Notes: a model not told the origin generated them from the sequence alone. DNA of 64,000 nt from Parvularcula sp. (GCA_002704915.1 PAIP01000068.1:1-64000); one strand, 5' to 3'. Positions 17,430 to 25,667 are shown, counted from the stretch's first letter. Numbers and translations are program-made.

Positions 17430-18497
17430 ATGCAACACGGACCGCTGCTCCGCCTCGCAGACGCTGAAAAGAAGCGTCTCAATCTACTATATCTCGCCAA
17501 ATGGGCGGAAGCCGACGGCACGCCGGACGCCAAAGACGGCACGCACGCCACCTATCACGCCGAGATGCGCGACACGATGCGCGCGCTCGGCTTCAATGTG
17601 GAAGCGGCGAGCAAATTCGATCGTCTCTATACAAATCATAATTACGACTTCTGCGTCACCATGCTCAATCGCGGCGGGTTCACCAACAGCGAAATGCTTG
17701 GCCCGCTTTTGTGCGCCTATAACAATATTCCGTTTTTCGGCGCCTCGCCGATCCTGCGGGGGCTTGGCGACGACAAACATCTGATGAAACTCGCCGTGCG
17801 CGCGCGCGGCGTGGCGACGCCGGATTCGATGATCATCCGCCGCGGCGGCATGGCTATTACCGAACCGGACTTCGAATGGAAATCGCTAATTGTCAAACCC
17901 AACGCCAGTTCCGCTTCCTGGGGCATCGGCGCCTATGACAACTGGGCGGAGGCGAAAGCCCATGCGGAGCGCCTCCTCAGCGACGGCCATGACGTGATCA
18001 TCGAAAATTTCGTCGACGGCTATGAAATCGCCGTGCCGATTATCGGCTCCAACGGCCCCTGGGTGCTGCCGCCCATGCGGTTCTATGTGGATGACCCCCG
18101 CGCCATCCGTTCCTATGAACAAAAGCGCCATCTGGCCGCCAAGGATACGGTCAAGCTCGTTCCCCTGCCAGCCGGCCCCTTACGCGACCGCGTCGTGGAG
18201 GCGAGCCTTAAGCTCCTGCCGGAGGTCTGGCCGTGCGATATCGGGCGCGTCGAACTGAAATATGATGAAAAAACCGACACCCTCAACTTCATCGAGATCA
18301 ATCTAAGCTGCAATCTGTGGTCAAAAAAGGCGACAGCCCTTTCCGCCGCCACCATTGGCGTGACCCACCCGCAACTGCTTGAAACCCTGCTTTGCCACAG
18401 CCTCCGCCGTCAGGGCGTCGTTGCGCCGGAGAGCGTCTTGGAATATGCGATAGAGCCTTCGGAACAGGACGGACAAGGCGAGGCTCATGAGTGGTGA
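17430..18497 (+). CDS. D-Ala-D-Ala ligase-like ATP-grasp protein
   Basis: A 355-residue ATP-grasp protein. An N-terminal Rossmann-like part leads to IPFFGASPILRGLGDDKHLMK (the Gs/DDK block of D-Ala-D-Ala ligases), then KPNASSASWGIG (ATP loop), IIENFVDGYEIAVPI (hinge Glu) and ELKYDEKTDTLNFIEINLS (metal-binding Glu and Asn). The final NPNPG motif of true Ddl is altered to INLSCNLWSKK, so the acceptor or product is probably not D-Ala-D-Ala. The ATG overlaps no other gene; ribosome site weak. The end overlaps the nucleotidyltransferase start by 11 bases, implying coupling. Function unknown; probably joins a carboxylate to an amine or hydroxyl group. Confidence 0.82.
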   Translation: MQHGPLLRLADAEKKRLNLLYLAKWAEADGTPDAKDGTHATYHAEMRDTMRALGFNVEAASKFDRLYTNHNYDFCVTMLNRGGFTNSEMLGPLLCAYNNIPFFGASPILRGLGDDKHLMKLAVRARGVATPDSMIIRRGGMAITEPDFEWKSLIVKPNASSASWGIGAYDNWAEAKAHAERLLSDGHDVIIENFVDGYEIAVPIIGSNGPWVLPPMRFYVDDPRAIRSYEQKRHLAAKDTVKLVPLPAGPLRDRVVEASLKLLPEVWPCDIGRVELKYDEKTDTLNFIEINLSCNLWSKKATALSAATIGVTHPQLLETLLCHSLRRQGVVAPESVLEYAIEPSEQDGQGEAHEW

Positions 18498-19308
18498 CAA
18501 TAAGAAGAAACAATATCATTTCGTCATTATGGCGGCGCAGCGCACAGGCGTCGTCAATCCACTGGCGGAGGCCGCGGGCGTAAGCCACAAATGCCTTATC
18601 AAGATCGACGGAAAATCTCTCATCGAACGCACGCTCACGGAGGTCGTTGCAAGCGGGCTCGCGCGCCGCATCAGCGTCTCCATCGAAGACGATGCGCCCC
18701 TGAAAAGCGACAGCTATGTGCGCGGTCTCATGGACGGCGGTTTTGTGCGCTTTGTGAAATCGACCGACAATCTTTTCGACAGCGTCGCAGCGGCGCTCGC
18801 GCAGGATGACGACCTTCCCGCCATCATCACCACCGCCGACAACGTGCTGGTGACGGCGGAGATGTATCGTTATTTCTGCGAGCATGCGGAGAGCTATGAC
18901 GCGTCGGCGGCGCTGTGCAGCCGCGAAACGCTGGAATCCAAATATCCCGGCGGGCAGAAGCGCTTCCACCGTTTCAAGGACGGGCAATATACGAACTGCA
19001 ACACATTCGCGATCATGAACCGCGAGGCGGTTGCCGCCGCCGAAGTCTTTCGCTCGGGCGGACAGTTTCTAAAGGCGTCGCGGCTGCGCGCGATCAAGTC
19101 CTTCGGCCTGATCAACGCCATCGCCTATAAGAACGCCTGGTTCACGCTGGACGGCGGTTTTAAGGGACTGAGCCGCAAATTCGGCGTCAATATCGCTCCG
19201 GTCCTGATGCCCTTCCCCGAAGCGCCGATCGATGTCGATAATGAACACACGCTCGAATTCGCAACCCGCATCATCAAGGATCGAAAAGCGGAGGCGGAGA
19301 GCCAATAA
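18487..19308 (+). CDS. MobA-like nucleotidyltransferase
   Basis: A 273-residue GT-A-fold NTP transferase. The N-terminal loop MAAQRTGVVNPLAEAAGVSHKCLIKIDGKSLIERTL (seen in parts) is the nucleotide-binding signature in an altered form: the usual GGxGxRM is replaced by AAQRTG, but the downstream Lys and the GKSLIERTL segment are kept. ITTADNVL supplies the metal-binding Asp position. A likely role is activation of a phosphorylated sugar or alcohol with CTP, GTP or UTP. It is coupled to the ATP-grasp gene and ends before a bidirectional terminator. Confidence 0.82.
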   Translation: MSGDNKKKQYHFVIMAAQRTGVVNPLAEAAGVSHKCLIKIDGKSLIERTLTEVVASGLARRISVSIEDDAPLKSDSYVRGLMDGGFVRFVKSTDNLFDSVAAALAQDDDLPAIITTADNVLVTAEMYRYFCEHAESYDASAALCSRETLESKYPGGQKRFHRFKDGQYTNCNTFAIMNREAVAAAEVFRSGGQFLKASRLRAIKSFGLINAIAYKNAWFTLDGGFKGLSRKFGVNIAPVLMPFPEAPIDVDNEHTLEFATRIIKDRKAEAESQ

Positions 19309-19395
19309 CCCTTGGCGTCGCCGCTATTTCCATCAGCCGGGCGAACCCATTGCTTGAAACCCAGTGCTAGGTTTGAAAAACGAAAAATCAGGCAA

Positions 19396-19426
19396 CAAAA
19401 AAGCCGGCCTCAAGGCCGGCTTTTTC
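19396..19426. terminator. Bidirectional Rho-independent terminator
   Basis: AGCCGGCC (19402-19409), loop TCAA, GGCCGGCT (19414-19421), with an A run before and a T run after. It can serve both the nucleotidyltransferase on the plus strand and the VPLPA-CTERM gene on the minus strand. Confidence 0.92.
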
Positions 19427-19449
19427 GTCATTTAAACGCTGTTGAAGCG

Positions 19450-20166
19450 TTAGGCCGTTTTGCGACGACGCGACGCGAAGCCGAGGCCGGCAAGGCCGGA
19501 CAGCAGCAGCGGAAGCGCGGCCGGAACCGGAACTTCGCCGACAGTCATCTGGGCAATCGTAAAGCCAGCGCCTTCGGTGACGGCAACAAGCAGGAAGTCC
19601 ATGCCCGTGCCGAGAAGCGCGATGTTGTCAATCGCGGTAATCGTCGCGATGAACGCGCCATCGATGTAAAGATCGAAGTCGCCGCAAGGTCCTTCAGAAC
19701 CGAAAGTGCTGCAGTTGGTGTCACCGCCAGCATTGAATTCGACATTGGTCACCGTTTGCTCTTCGTCGAACACGAAGCGGATAGCTTCCATGGCGTCGAA
19801 TTGCGTTTGGTCATCCGAAGAATCTGTTTCGGACCATGCGCCAAGACCGGAGTCCGCAGGATTGATGTCCTGGATCAGGCGCGTCGCCGTATTGGCGGAC
19901 AAGTCGTCAAAGTCGCTGACGCCAGCATATGCTTTGACATTCAGATTGACGCCTTCCAGCGAATAATCGAAGCCTTCAGCATCATCGATTGTGCAAAGGT
20001 CGTTGCTCGTACCGCCAGAGGTGGCGCAAGAATCATCGACATTTCCAACATTGGTCGGCGTTACGTTGAGACCATCGCCTTTAAAAACAAAGGTCGTCGC
20101 GTTCGCCGGAGCCGCCATGAAGCCGGCTGCAATAGCTGCGGCTGCAAGATAGCGAAGGGTTTTCAT
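19450..20166 (-). CDS. VPLPA-CTERM/PEP-CTERM sorting domain exported protein
   Basis: A 238-residue secreted protein. An N-terminal signal peptide (MKTLRYLAAAAIAAGFMAAP, cleaved after ANA) is followed by an acidic, Asn/Asp/Gly-rich beta domain with several paired Cys, and a classical tripartite C-terminal sorting signal: VPVPAALPLLLSGLAGLGFASRRRK (Val-Pro-x-Pro-Ala, hydrophobic helix, Arg cluster). Such proteins are processed by exosortase-type enzymes and usually act at the surface or in exopolysaccharide. No exosortase gene is in this window. Start at 20166; a frame extension to 20265 is not signal-like. Confidence 0.92.
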   Translation of the reverse strand: MKTLRYLAAAAIAAGFMAAPANATTFVFKGDGLNVTPTNVGNVDDSCATSGGTSNDLCTIDDAEGFDYSLEGVNLNVKAYAGVSDFDDLSANTATRLIQDINPADSGLGAWSETDSSDDQTQFDAMEAIRFVFDEEQTVTNVEFNAGGDTNCSTFGSEGPCGDFDLYIDGAFIATITAIDNIALLGTGMDFLLVAVTEGAGFTIAQMTVGEVPVPAALPLLLSGLAGLGFASRRRKTA

Positions 20167-20528
20167 AGGTGTAGTCCCCCACTCTGAACTAAATCCGGAA
20201 AACGCCGGAAATCGCATCGTTAAACGTTTTTTAACGACGGGGGCAAATCTCCCAGTTTTATTCAAATTGTCAATTCAATTAGGACAGATTAACCCAAAAA
20301 AAATGCCGCAGCGCAACATACTCGCGCAATTAAGAATTTTCATTCCCGTATAGCGTGTAAATTACCAACCTCATTAACCATAAATATCTGCAAAACGGTA
20401 ATTTTTCCAATTTCGCGCCTCCTCGGGCGGACGCCGATTCCCGTCTGGCGATTGCCGGGGGCGGACGGGGCGGATAGACCTGAAGCGCCGTCGCCTTTCC
20501 CGTCGCATCCTTGTGAGGAGCCTCTCCC
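20167..20528. promoter_or_regulatory. AT-rich 362-bp divergent intergenic region
   Basis: Separates the VPLPA-CTERM gene (minus) from the amidohydrolase lipoprotein (plus). It is visibly AT-richer than flanking DNA between about 20215 and 20410. It holds a GTTAAA-N5-TTTAAC inverted repeat at 20219-20235 and, on the minus strand, a TTGACA (20268-20273 region) without a convincing -10. No credible gene is seen. Probably the promoters for both genes, with the inverted repeat as a candidate operator in the CTERM leader. Confidence 0.45.
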
Positions 20529-22214
20529 ATGCAAAGATTTTTCGCCCTTTTCGCCGCACTGAGTGCGCTTTTATTTACCTCCTGCGCCCGTGACGGGTCA
20601 GCGCCTCTGACAAAGGCGCCGTCGCAGGTGACGATCTTCACGGGCGGGCCCGTCTATACGGGCGTCAACGGCGCAGAGCCCGTGGAAGCGGTGGCGATCG
20701 CGAATGGCGTCATTCTGGCCGTCGGCTCTCGCGAGCTGGTGGTCGACAGCGCCGGCGGCGATCCGGAAATCGTCGATCTCGGCGGCGCCGCCCTCTATCC
20801 CGGCTTTACGGACGCGCATGCGCATCTCCTCGGCATTGGCCTGCGCGAGTTGACGCTCAATCTTGAGGAGGTCGGCTCCATCGCCGAGCTCGTTTCCATT
20901 GTGGAAGCGAATGTTCAGCACACCGGCGAAAACGAAACCGTCTATGGACGCGGCTGGATCGAAACCGGCTGGCCTGAAGGCCGGATGCCAACTCGCGACG
21001 ACCTCGATCCCGTGAGCCCGGATAATCCCGTCCTCCTCACCCGGGCCGACGGCCACGCGCTGGTCGCCAATTCCGCCGCGCTCGACGCCGCCGGCATAAC
21101 CGATGAGACGCCTGACCCTGATGGCGGCAAGATCGAACGCGACGAGACGGGACGCGCCACCGGCATTCTCATCGATAATGCGCAAGGACTTGTGCGCGGC
21201 CTCCTCGGGGAGACCAGCGAAGCGAAGAAACGCGAAGCCTATGCAAAAGCGTCGGAGGTTTATACGAGCTATGGCTGGACCGGCATTCACGCCATGTCTG
21301 TCGATCCGGCCAATATGGACATGATCGAAACGCTGTCCGAGGAAGGCGCGCTCAAATTGAGGGTCTACAATTCCATCGATCAGTCCGGCCTCGACGCGCT
21401 GATCGAAAGCGGGCCGCGCGCGAGCGAAAACGGTCATGTCGTCACCCGCGCCATCAAGCTTTACATGGACGGCGCCCTCGGCTCGCGCGGGGCGGCGCTG
21501 ATGGCGCCCTATTCCGACCGCCCGGACACCAGCGGGCTTCTGCTGATGAAAAAGGAAGAAGCCATGCCCGTGCTCAACAAGGCGCTCGAGGCCGGCGTTC
21601 AGGTCAACACCCATGCGATCGGCGACCGCGGCAACAAGCTGCTCCTCGACTGGTATGAAGAAACCTTTGCCGCGCACCCCGACAAAACTGATCTGCGCTG
21701 GCGCGACGAGCACACGCAAATTCTGCGTACGGAAGATATTCCCCGCTATGCGGAGCTGGGCGTGATTGCCTCCATGCAGCCCTCGCACGCTATCGGCGAC
21801 CTTTACTTTGCGCCGGACCGGCTGGGCGCAGACCGCCTCGCCGGAGCCTATGCCTGGCGTTCCCTGATCGACGCGGGCGCGATCATCGCCGGCGGCTCGG
21901 ACGCGCCGGTGGAGCGCGGCGATCCGCTGATCGAATTCTACGCCGCCGTGGCGCGGCGCGGCCTTGACGGCTATCAGGATGAAAACTGGCGTCCGGAAGA
22001 AGCGGTGACGCGGGCGGAAGCCCTGAAGATCTTCACGCTCTGGCCGGCCTACGCCTCCTTCCAGGAGGACCGGCTCGGCACGCTCGAGCCCGGCAAGCGC
22101 GCCGATTTCACGGTCTTTTCAAAAGACATCATGACGGTCCCGGAAGAGGAAATCCTTTCCGCGAAACCGGTCATGACCGTCGTCGACGGAGAGATTGTTT
22201 TCCGGGCGGAATAG
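20529..22214 (+). CDS. Amidohydrolase family lipoprotein (YtcJ-like)
   Basis: A 561-residue metal-dependent hydrolase of the amidohydrolase 3 group. An N-terminal lipoprotein signal (LLFTSC) puts it in the envelope. The metal motif GFTDAHAHLLG (H-x-H), the KLYMDGALGSRGA block, NTHAIGDRGN, DEHTQIL and GGSDAPVE (Asp ligand) are all present, so the site should be active. Close relatives are annotated only as YtcJ-like or exoenzyme-regulatory AepA-like; the substrate is unknown. GAGGAG ribosome site. Followed by the small membrane microprotein 51 bases later. Confidence 0.92.
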   Translation: MQRFFALFAALSALLFTSCARDGSAPLTKAPSQVTIFTGGPVYTGVNGAEPVEAVAIANGVILAVGSRELVVDSAGGDPEIVDLGGAALYPGFTDAHAHLLGIGLRELTLNLEEVGSIAELVSIVEANVQHTGENETVYGRGWIETGWPEGRMPTRDDLDPVSPDNPVLLTRADGHALVANSAALDAAGITDETPDPDGGKIERDETGRATGILIDNAQGLVRGLLGETSEAKKREAYAKASEVYTSYGWTGIHAMSVDPANMDMIETLSEEGALKLRVYNSIDQSGLDALIESGPRASENGHVVTRAIKLYMDGALGSRGAALMAPYSDRPDTSGLLLMKKEEAMPVLNKALEAGVQVNTHAIGDRGNKLLLDWYEETFAAHPDKTDLRWRDEHTQILRTEDIPRYAELGVIASMQPSHAIGDLYFAPDRLGADRLAGAYAWRSLIDAGAIIAGGSDAPVERGDPLIEFYAAVARRGLDGYQDENWRPEEAVTRAEALKIFTLWPAYASFQEDRLGTLEPGKRADFTVFSKDIMTVPEEEILSAKPVMTVVDGEIVFRAE

Positions 22215-22265
22215 GGCCGAACGGCTATTGCCGGAGCGCCAGAGACGCCCCACATGGGAGGCGTT

Positions 22266-22370
22266 ATGACGTTTTGGCAGTTTCTTGTGTTCTTTCTGCT
22301 GGTCGTCTTCGTGCTCTGGAATATGTGGGTTGCAATCCGGTCGCTTGGCGACATTGGAGACGATGACTGA
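22266..22370 (+). CDS. 34-residue single-helix membrane microprotein
   Basis: A very small gene starting ATGACGTTTTGG at 22266 and ending TGA at 22370. The product has a short aromatic start (MTFWQF), a solid hydrophobic helix (Leu, Val, Phe, Trp) to about residue 24 and an acidic tail GDIGDDD. A strong ribosome site (GGGAGG, ending five bases before the ATG) and codon use like its neighbours support translation. It follows the amidohydrolase on the same strand. The architecture is that of a regulatory or stabilising microprotein; function unknown. Confidence 0.6.
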   Translation: MTFWQFLVFFLLVVFVLWNMWVAIRSLGDIGDDD

Positions 22371-22400
22371 CCGCAGAAACGTATTCGGCGACTGAAGCGC

Positions 22401-23291
22401 TCAGCCTGCGCCAACGCCGCGGGATTTGAGATCACGCGCGAGGCAATCGACAAAGGAGCGAACGCTCGGCGTCAAGAGCCTGTTGGTCGGGTACACCGCA
22501 AAAACTCCGCTTTCAGGCGTTTCATAATCGGCTAGAACCTGCGTCAGGGCGCCGGCCGCCAGCGCATCGCCGACAAGCCATTCAGGAACCGCCGCAAGGC
22601 CGAGGCCGGCAAGCGCCGCAGCGCGCAGGCTCTCGGTCTCATTGGTCAGCAATACAGGCTCAACGGAAATCGTCTCTCCCCCGATGCTCCATGTCTCGCG
22701 CCAGGGGAGCGGCGAAAACCCGATGCAGGAATGGTTCACGAGTTCCTGTGGCGTGTTTAAGTCGCCGGCAACGGCGAGATAGGCCGGCGCGGCTACGATA
22801 ATGATGCGAGATTTGCCGATGCGGCGCACCACCAGGTTGTCGTGCGGCGCGGCGACAATGCGGATCGCAAGATCAAGCCCTTCATCGACAAGTTTAGACT
22901 GAGCAGCGGTCGCCACGAGGTCAATCGCAAGCGCCGGATGAGATTTGAGGAAGCCCGCAAGCGACGGCACGATAAAGCGGCTGGCGAATGCATCCGGCGC
23001 GCCAATCCGCAGCCGGCCGGAAAGCGCTTCGGAAAGCGTCTGCGCCTCTGCCCGCGCCGCCTCCGCATCTTCGATCAGCCGTCGGCAGCGCGCGTAGAAT
23101 TTTAGCCCTGCCTCGGTCGGCCGGACGCTGCGCGTGGTCCGGTCAAGCAGCCGGACGCCAAGCCGTTCTTCCAAGGCGCGCACGGTTTCGCTGACCGATG
23201 ACTTCGCCATTTGCAAACGTTCCGCCGCCGCCGTGAAACTCCCCGTTTCAACCACGCGAACAAAGGCTTCCATGCCGGCGAATGGCTCCAT
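22401..23291 (-). CDS. LysR family transcriptional regulator
   Basis: A 296-residue LysR regulator. The N-terminal winged helix-turn-helix reads MEAFVRVVETGSFTAAAERLQMAKSSVSETVRALEERLGVRLLDRTTRSVRPTEAG (seen in parts), followed by a linker helix and a substrate-binding effector domain. It belongs to the AaeR/DmlR-like subgroup by the TTRSV-x-PTEAG pattern. Start placed at MEPFAGMEAF; earlier in-frame codons add non-domain sequence. Divergent from a cupin gene across 104 bp, the normal arrangement for a LysR and its target. Confidence 0.93.
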   Translation of the reverse strand: MEPFAGMEAFVRVVETGSFTAAAERLQMAKSSVSETVRALEERLGVRLLDRTTRSVRPTEAGLKFYARCRRLIEDAEAARAEAQTLSEALSGRLRIGAPDAFASRFIVPSLAGFLKSHPALAIDLVATAAQSKLVDEGLDLAIRIVAAPHDNLVVRRIGKSRIIIVAAPAYLAVAGDLNTPQELVNHSCIGFSPLPWRETWSIGGETISVEPVLLTNETESLRAAALAGLGLAAVPEWLVGDALAAGALTQVLADYETPESGVFAVYPTNRLLTPSVRSFVDCLARDLKSRGVGAG

Positions 23292-23395
23292 GGCGGAATT
23301 GTTCCCTATGCCGAACAAACTGTCCAGATTGTCCGTCTGCACAGCCGAGCGTTCCAGGGCTATGGGAAAGGCGTCCAAAAATAAAGGAGAAAAAC
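23292..23395. promoter_or_regulatory. Divergent LysR/cupin control region
   Basis: Short region between the two divergent starts. It holds TTCCCTATGCCGAA at 23303-23316, which fits a loose T-N11-A dyad of the kind LysR proteins bind, and an AT-richer A-run before the cupin ribosome site (AAAGGAG). Operator assignment is inferred from arrangement. Confidence 0.35.
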
Positions 23396-23845
23396 ATGAC
23401 GCCTGCTCAAAGACCCAACACCATCATCGCCAGCGAGGAAGGAGAGCTTCTCAACATTCTCGGCGCACCAATGGCGGTCAGGCTTGCCGACCCCGCCGCG
23501 TCGCTTTTCGTCGCGCGTCATACGACGCCGCCCGGCTTCATGGTCCCGCCGCATAAGCATGAGGATGACGATGAAGCGTTCTACATCCTTGAAGGAACGC
23601 TGACCCTGCTTGGGGCTGACGGAGAAACAACCGCGACGGCGGGGGATTTTGCGTTCCTGCCCTGCGGCTCGGTCCATGGCTTCCGCAACGATACCAAAAG
23701 CGACGTGGAGTTCCTTGTTATCTGCACCCCGGGCGTTCAATCGGCTGAAATGTTCAGACAGTTGGACCGGGTGGCGAACGGCGCGCCACTGAGCCCGGAA
23801 ACCACCGCCGCGGTTACCTCGCAATATGGCGTTGAGTTTTGCTAG
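23396..23845 (+). CDS. Cupin domain protein
   Basis: A 149-residue single-cupin protein. Cupin motif 1 is PPHKHEDDDEAFYILEGTL (two His, Glu) and motif 2 is GDFAFLPCGSVHGFRN (His), so a mononuclear metal site is expected. Small cupins of this type are quercetinase-like or bind unknown aromatic or carbonyl substrates. ATG at 23396 has AAAGGAG upstream. Its LysR neighbour probably regulates it. The substrate cannot be read from the sequence. Confidence 0.88.
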   Translation: MTPAQRPNTIIASEEGELLNILGAPMAVRLADPAASLFVARHTTPPGFMVPPHKHEDDDEAFYILEGTLTLLGADGETTATAGDFAFLPCGSVHGFRNDTKSDVEFLVICTPGVQSAEMFRQLDRVANGAPLSPETTAAVTSQYGVEFC

Positions 23846-23851
23846 AACCAT

Positions 23852-24271
23852 TCAGGCAGCAAAGACCTGGGCCATATCATCGAAATATTTGAACTCAAGC
23901 GCATTGCCCGCCGGGTCAAGGAGAAAGAACGTGCCCTGCTCGCCCGGCTCGCCCTTGAACCGCACATAAGGCTCGATCACAAACTCGACCTCCGCCGCGG
24001 TCAGTTTGTCGGCAAGCGCGCGCCAGGCGTCGCCGTCAAGGATGACGCCGAAATGCTTCACCGGCACATCCTTGCCGTCGACCTTATTGGCGGCGGCGCG
24101 CCCGCATTCCTCCGGCGCGAGATGGGTCACCAACTGGTGGCCGAAAAAGTCGAAATCGATCCAGCTCTCTGACCGGCGCCCCCGGGGACAGCCGAAGAGA
24201 TCGCCGTAGAACGCCTCGGCTGCAACAAGATCGTCGACGGGAATTGCGAGGTGGAACAAGGGCGCGGTCAT
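23852..24271 (-). CDS. VOC family (glyoxalase/dioxygenase superfamily) protein
   Basis: A 139-residue vicinal-oxygen-chelate protein with two beta-alpha-beta-beta-beta modules. It starts FHLAIPVDDLVAAEAFYGDLFGCPRGRRS (metal His in the first strand) and ends FFLLDPAGNALEFKYFDD (Glu ligand), with KHFGVILD between. It resembles uncharacterised VOC proteins rather than glyoxalase I. Its start at 24271 lies 79 bp from the divergent DUF442 phosphatase gene. Confidence 0.88.
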   Translation of the reverse strand: MTAPLFHLAIPVDDLVAAEAFYGDLFGCPRGRRSESWIDFDFFGHQLVTHLAPEECGRAAANKVDGKDVPVKHFGVILDGDAWRALADKLTAAEVEFVIEPYVRFKGEPGEQGTFFLLDPAGNALEFKYFDDMAQVFAA

Positions 24272-24350
24272 GACTATATCCCTTTTGATGTCGTGCAGGG
24301 CGTCATACCGCTCCGGCGAGGAAAATGACAGGCGGGAAGGCGAAACAACC

Positions 24351-24791
24351 ATGAGTGAAAAATTCATTCCCTTAAGCGAGACATTCTGGGTCTCTCCGCA
24401 GATCACGCCGGAAGAGGCTGCGGTCGCCGCGGATAAGGGCGTGACGCTGATCGTCAATAACCGGCCCGACGGCGAAGCGCCCGGCCAGCCGAAAAGCGAC
24501 GCCATCGCCGCCGCCGCTGAAAAAGCGGGTATTTCCTATATTCACATTCCCGTGGACGGGCGCGGCGTCACGCCAGGCCATATTTCCGCCCTTAAAGAGG
24601 CGTTAGAAGCGAACAAAGGCGGCAAGGCTCTCGGTTTCTGCCGCACCGGCACGCGCTCGACCATTCTGCGCGCTTATGTGGAGGCGTCCGAGGGCCGCGC
24701 GCCGGAAGAGATCATCGCCGAAGCGGCGAAGGCCGGATATGATATTTCCGGTCACGCCCCGGCGCTCAAGGCGCTTGGCGGCGCCGCTTAA
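24351..24791 (+). CDS. DUF442/TIGR01244 phosphatase-like protein
   Basis: A 146-residue protein of the beta-lactamase-hydrolase-like (BLH) DUF442 family, a dual-specificity-phosphatase fold. The active-site P-loop is FCRTGTRST (C-x5-R); the N-terminal ISPQI-like strand is seen as VSPQITPEEAAVAADKG, followed by VNNRPDGE. Homologues appear fused to sulfur dioxygenase-like MBL proteins or alone and are implicated in sulfide metabolism, but activity is seldom shown. The ATG at 24351 aligns with the family; the frame extends back to 24270 without similarity. Confidence 0.9.
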   Translation: MSEKFIPLSETFWVSPQITPEEAAVAADKGVTLIVNNRPDGEAPGQPKSDAIAAAAEKAGISYIHIPVDGRGVTPGHISALKEALEANKGGKALGFCRTGTRSTILRAYVEASEGRAPEEIIAEAAKAGYDISGHAPALKALGGAA

Positions 24792-24811
24792 ACAGGGAAT
24801 GATTTTGACGA

Positions 24812-25183
24812 ATGATTGGTAGTGTTTTGTTGCTGGTGATGGCTGCGCAGGGCGCCGACCCCTACGCCGCGCCGGAGATCAAGAAATTTTCTGATTGCAC
24901 CTGCCCCGCTGATGCGTCAGCAGACGTCACCTTGAGCGGATATGTGATCGACGCCAAAGTCATCCTTGGCGCGGACGGACGGTCGGTCGAGGACCGCATG
25001 GCGACAATTTTCGATGTGAAGTCTTCGAATGACTCTTCCATCTCCGGCCGCACCGCCGTCTGGCATAGTATCGATGAAGACAGTTGCGGCGTTTCCTTCG
25101 ACTACGGAAAGAAATATACGGTGCGCGCGCGCTGGTCGGACAATGAAGAGCTGGAGACCGATGCCTGCCTGATGGGCTGGTAA
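24812..25183 (+). CDS. Secreted protein with NTR/TIMP-like pattern
   Basis: A 123-residue exported protein: short signal peptide (to about residue 14), then a Cys-x-Cys pair near residue 29, beta strands, a central SCGVSFDYGKKYTVRA and a C-terminal ETDACLMGW. The order C-x-C, strand ending in IFDVKSS, SCG-x-x-F-x-x-G-x-x-Y, L-x-T-x-x-C is that of NTR/TIMP-like OB-fold domains, although no family search was possible. Four Cys could form two disulfides. It follows the DUF442 gene by 20 bp, so it may be co-transcribed. Confidence 0.6.
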   Translation: MIGSVLLLVMAAQGADPYAAPEIKKFSDCTCPADASADVTLSGYVIDAKVILGADGRSVEDRMATIFDVKSSNDSSISGRTAVWHSIDEDSCGVSFDYGKKYTVRARWSDNEELETDACLMGW

Positions 25184-25192
25184 AATTTTCGA

Positions 25193-25534
25193 TCAATAAT
25201 GAATGATGATGCGGGCGCTGGCCGCCGCCGCAGGAATCACGATTGTTTCCGTCAAGGTCACGCCGCAACGCAGCACGGCCATATCGCGGCCGTCTTCATC
25301 CGTGGCGCGGCCATCCCGCCCTTCGCCGCAATCGAGAAAACTGCCGCGCTCTTTTTCGACCACGTAAAGATAGTTGGGCGGGGCCGCGACATAGGCCCGA
25401 TCCGTAATCCCGCCTGACCCTTCGCCGATGGAAACGGCGCCGGCGCTGTTATCCGCCGCCGACGCCGGCAGGGTTAACGCGGCCCATAAGCTCGCGGCAA
25501 TGATGTTAACGGTTTGTTTACGAACGGCACACAT
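25193..25534 (-). CDS. Small exported protein of unknown function
   Basis: A 113-residue protein with a signal peptide (MCAVRKQTVNIIAASLWAALTLPASA) and a short mature domain with two Cys (FLDCGEG and VLRCGVT). No family recognised. It ends ten bases from the convergent NTR-like gene and diverges from the ATP-grasp gene at 25668. No good ribosome site is seen, so the exact start is uncertain. Confidence 0.6.
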   Translation of the reverse strand: MCAVRKQTVNIIAASLWAALTLPASAADNSAGAVSIGEGSGGITDRAYVAAPPNYLYVVEKERGSFLDCGEGRDGRATDEDGRDMAVLRCGVTLTETIVIPAAAASARIIIHY

Positions 25535-25667
25535 GCGCGGCTTGTCGCAAAAGCCGCGCCGTTCATCGAAACATCACGGTTTCCGCCCTTCACGGCCATT
25601 TTATTTCCTTGTCATCGCCCGAAAAGCCATGTTCATTGCCGCGGTTGGGGCGGTTCGGGCGGAACGT

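Noticed and set aside
20598-21788. 396-codon open frame antisense to the YtcJ-like amidohydrolase
   Set aside because: The amidohydrolase has all catalytic motifs; the antisense product is a composition artefact.
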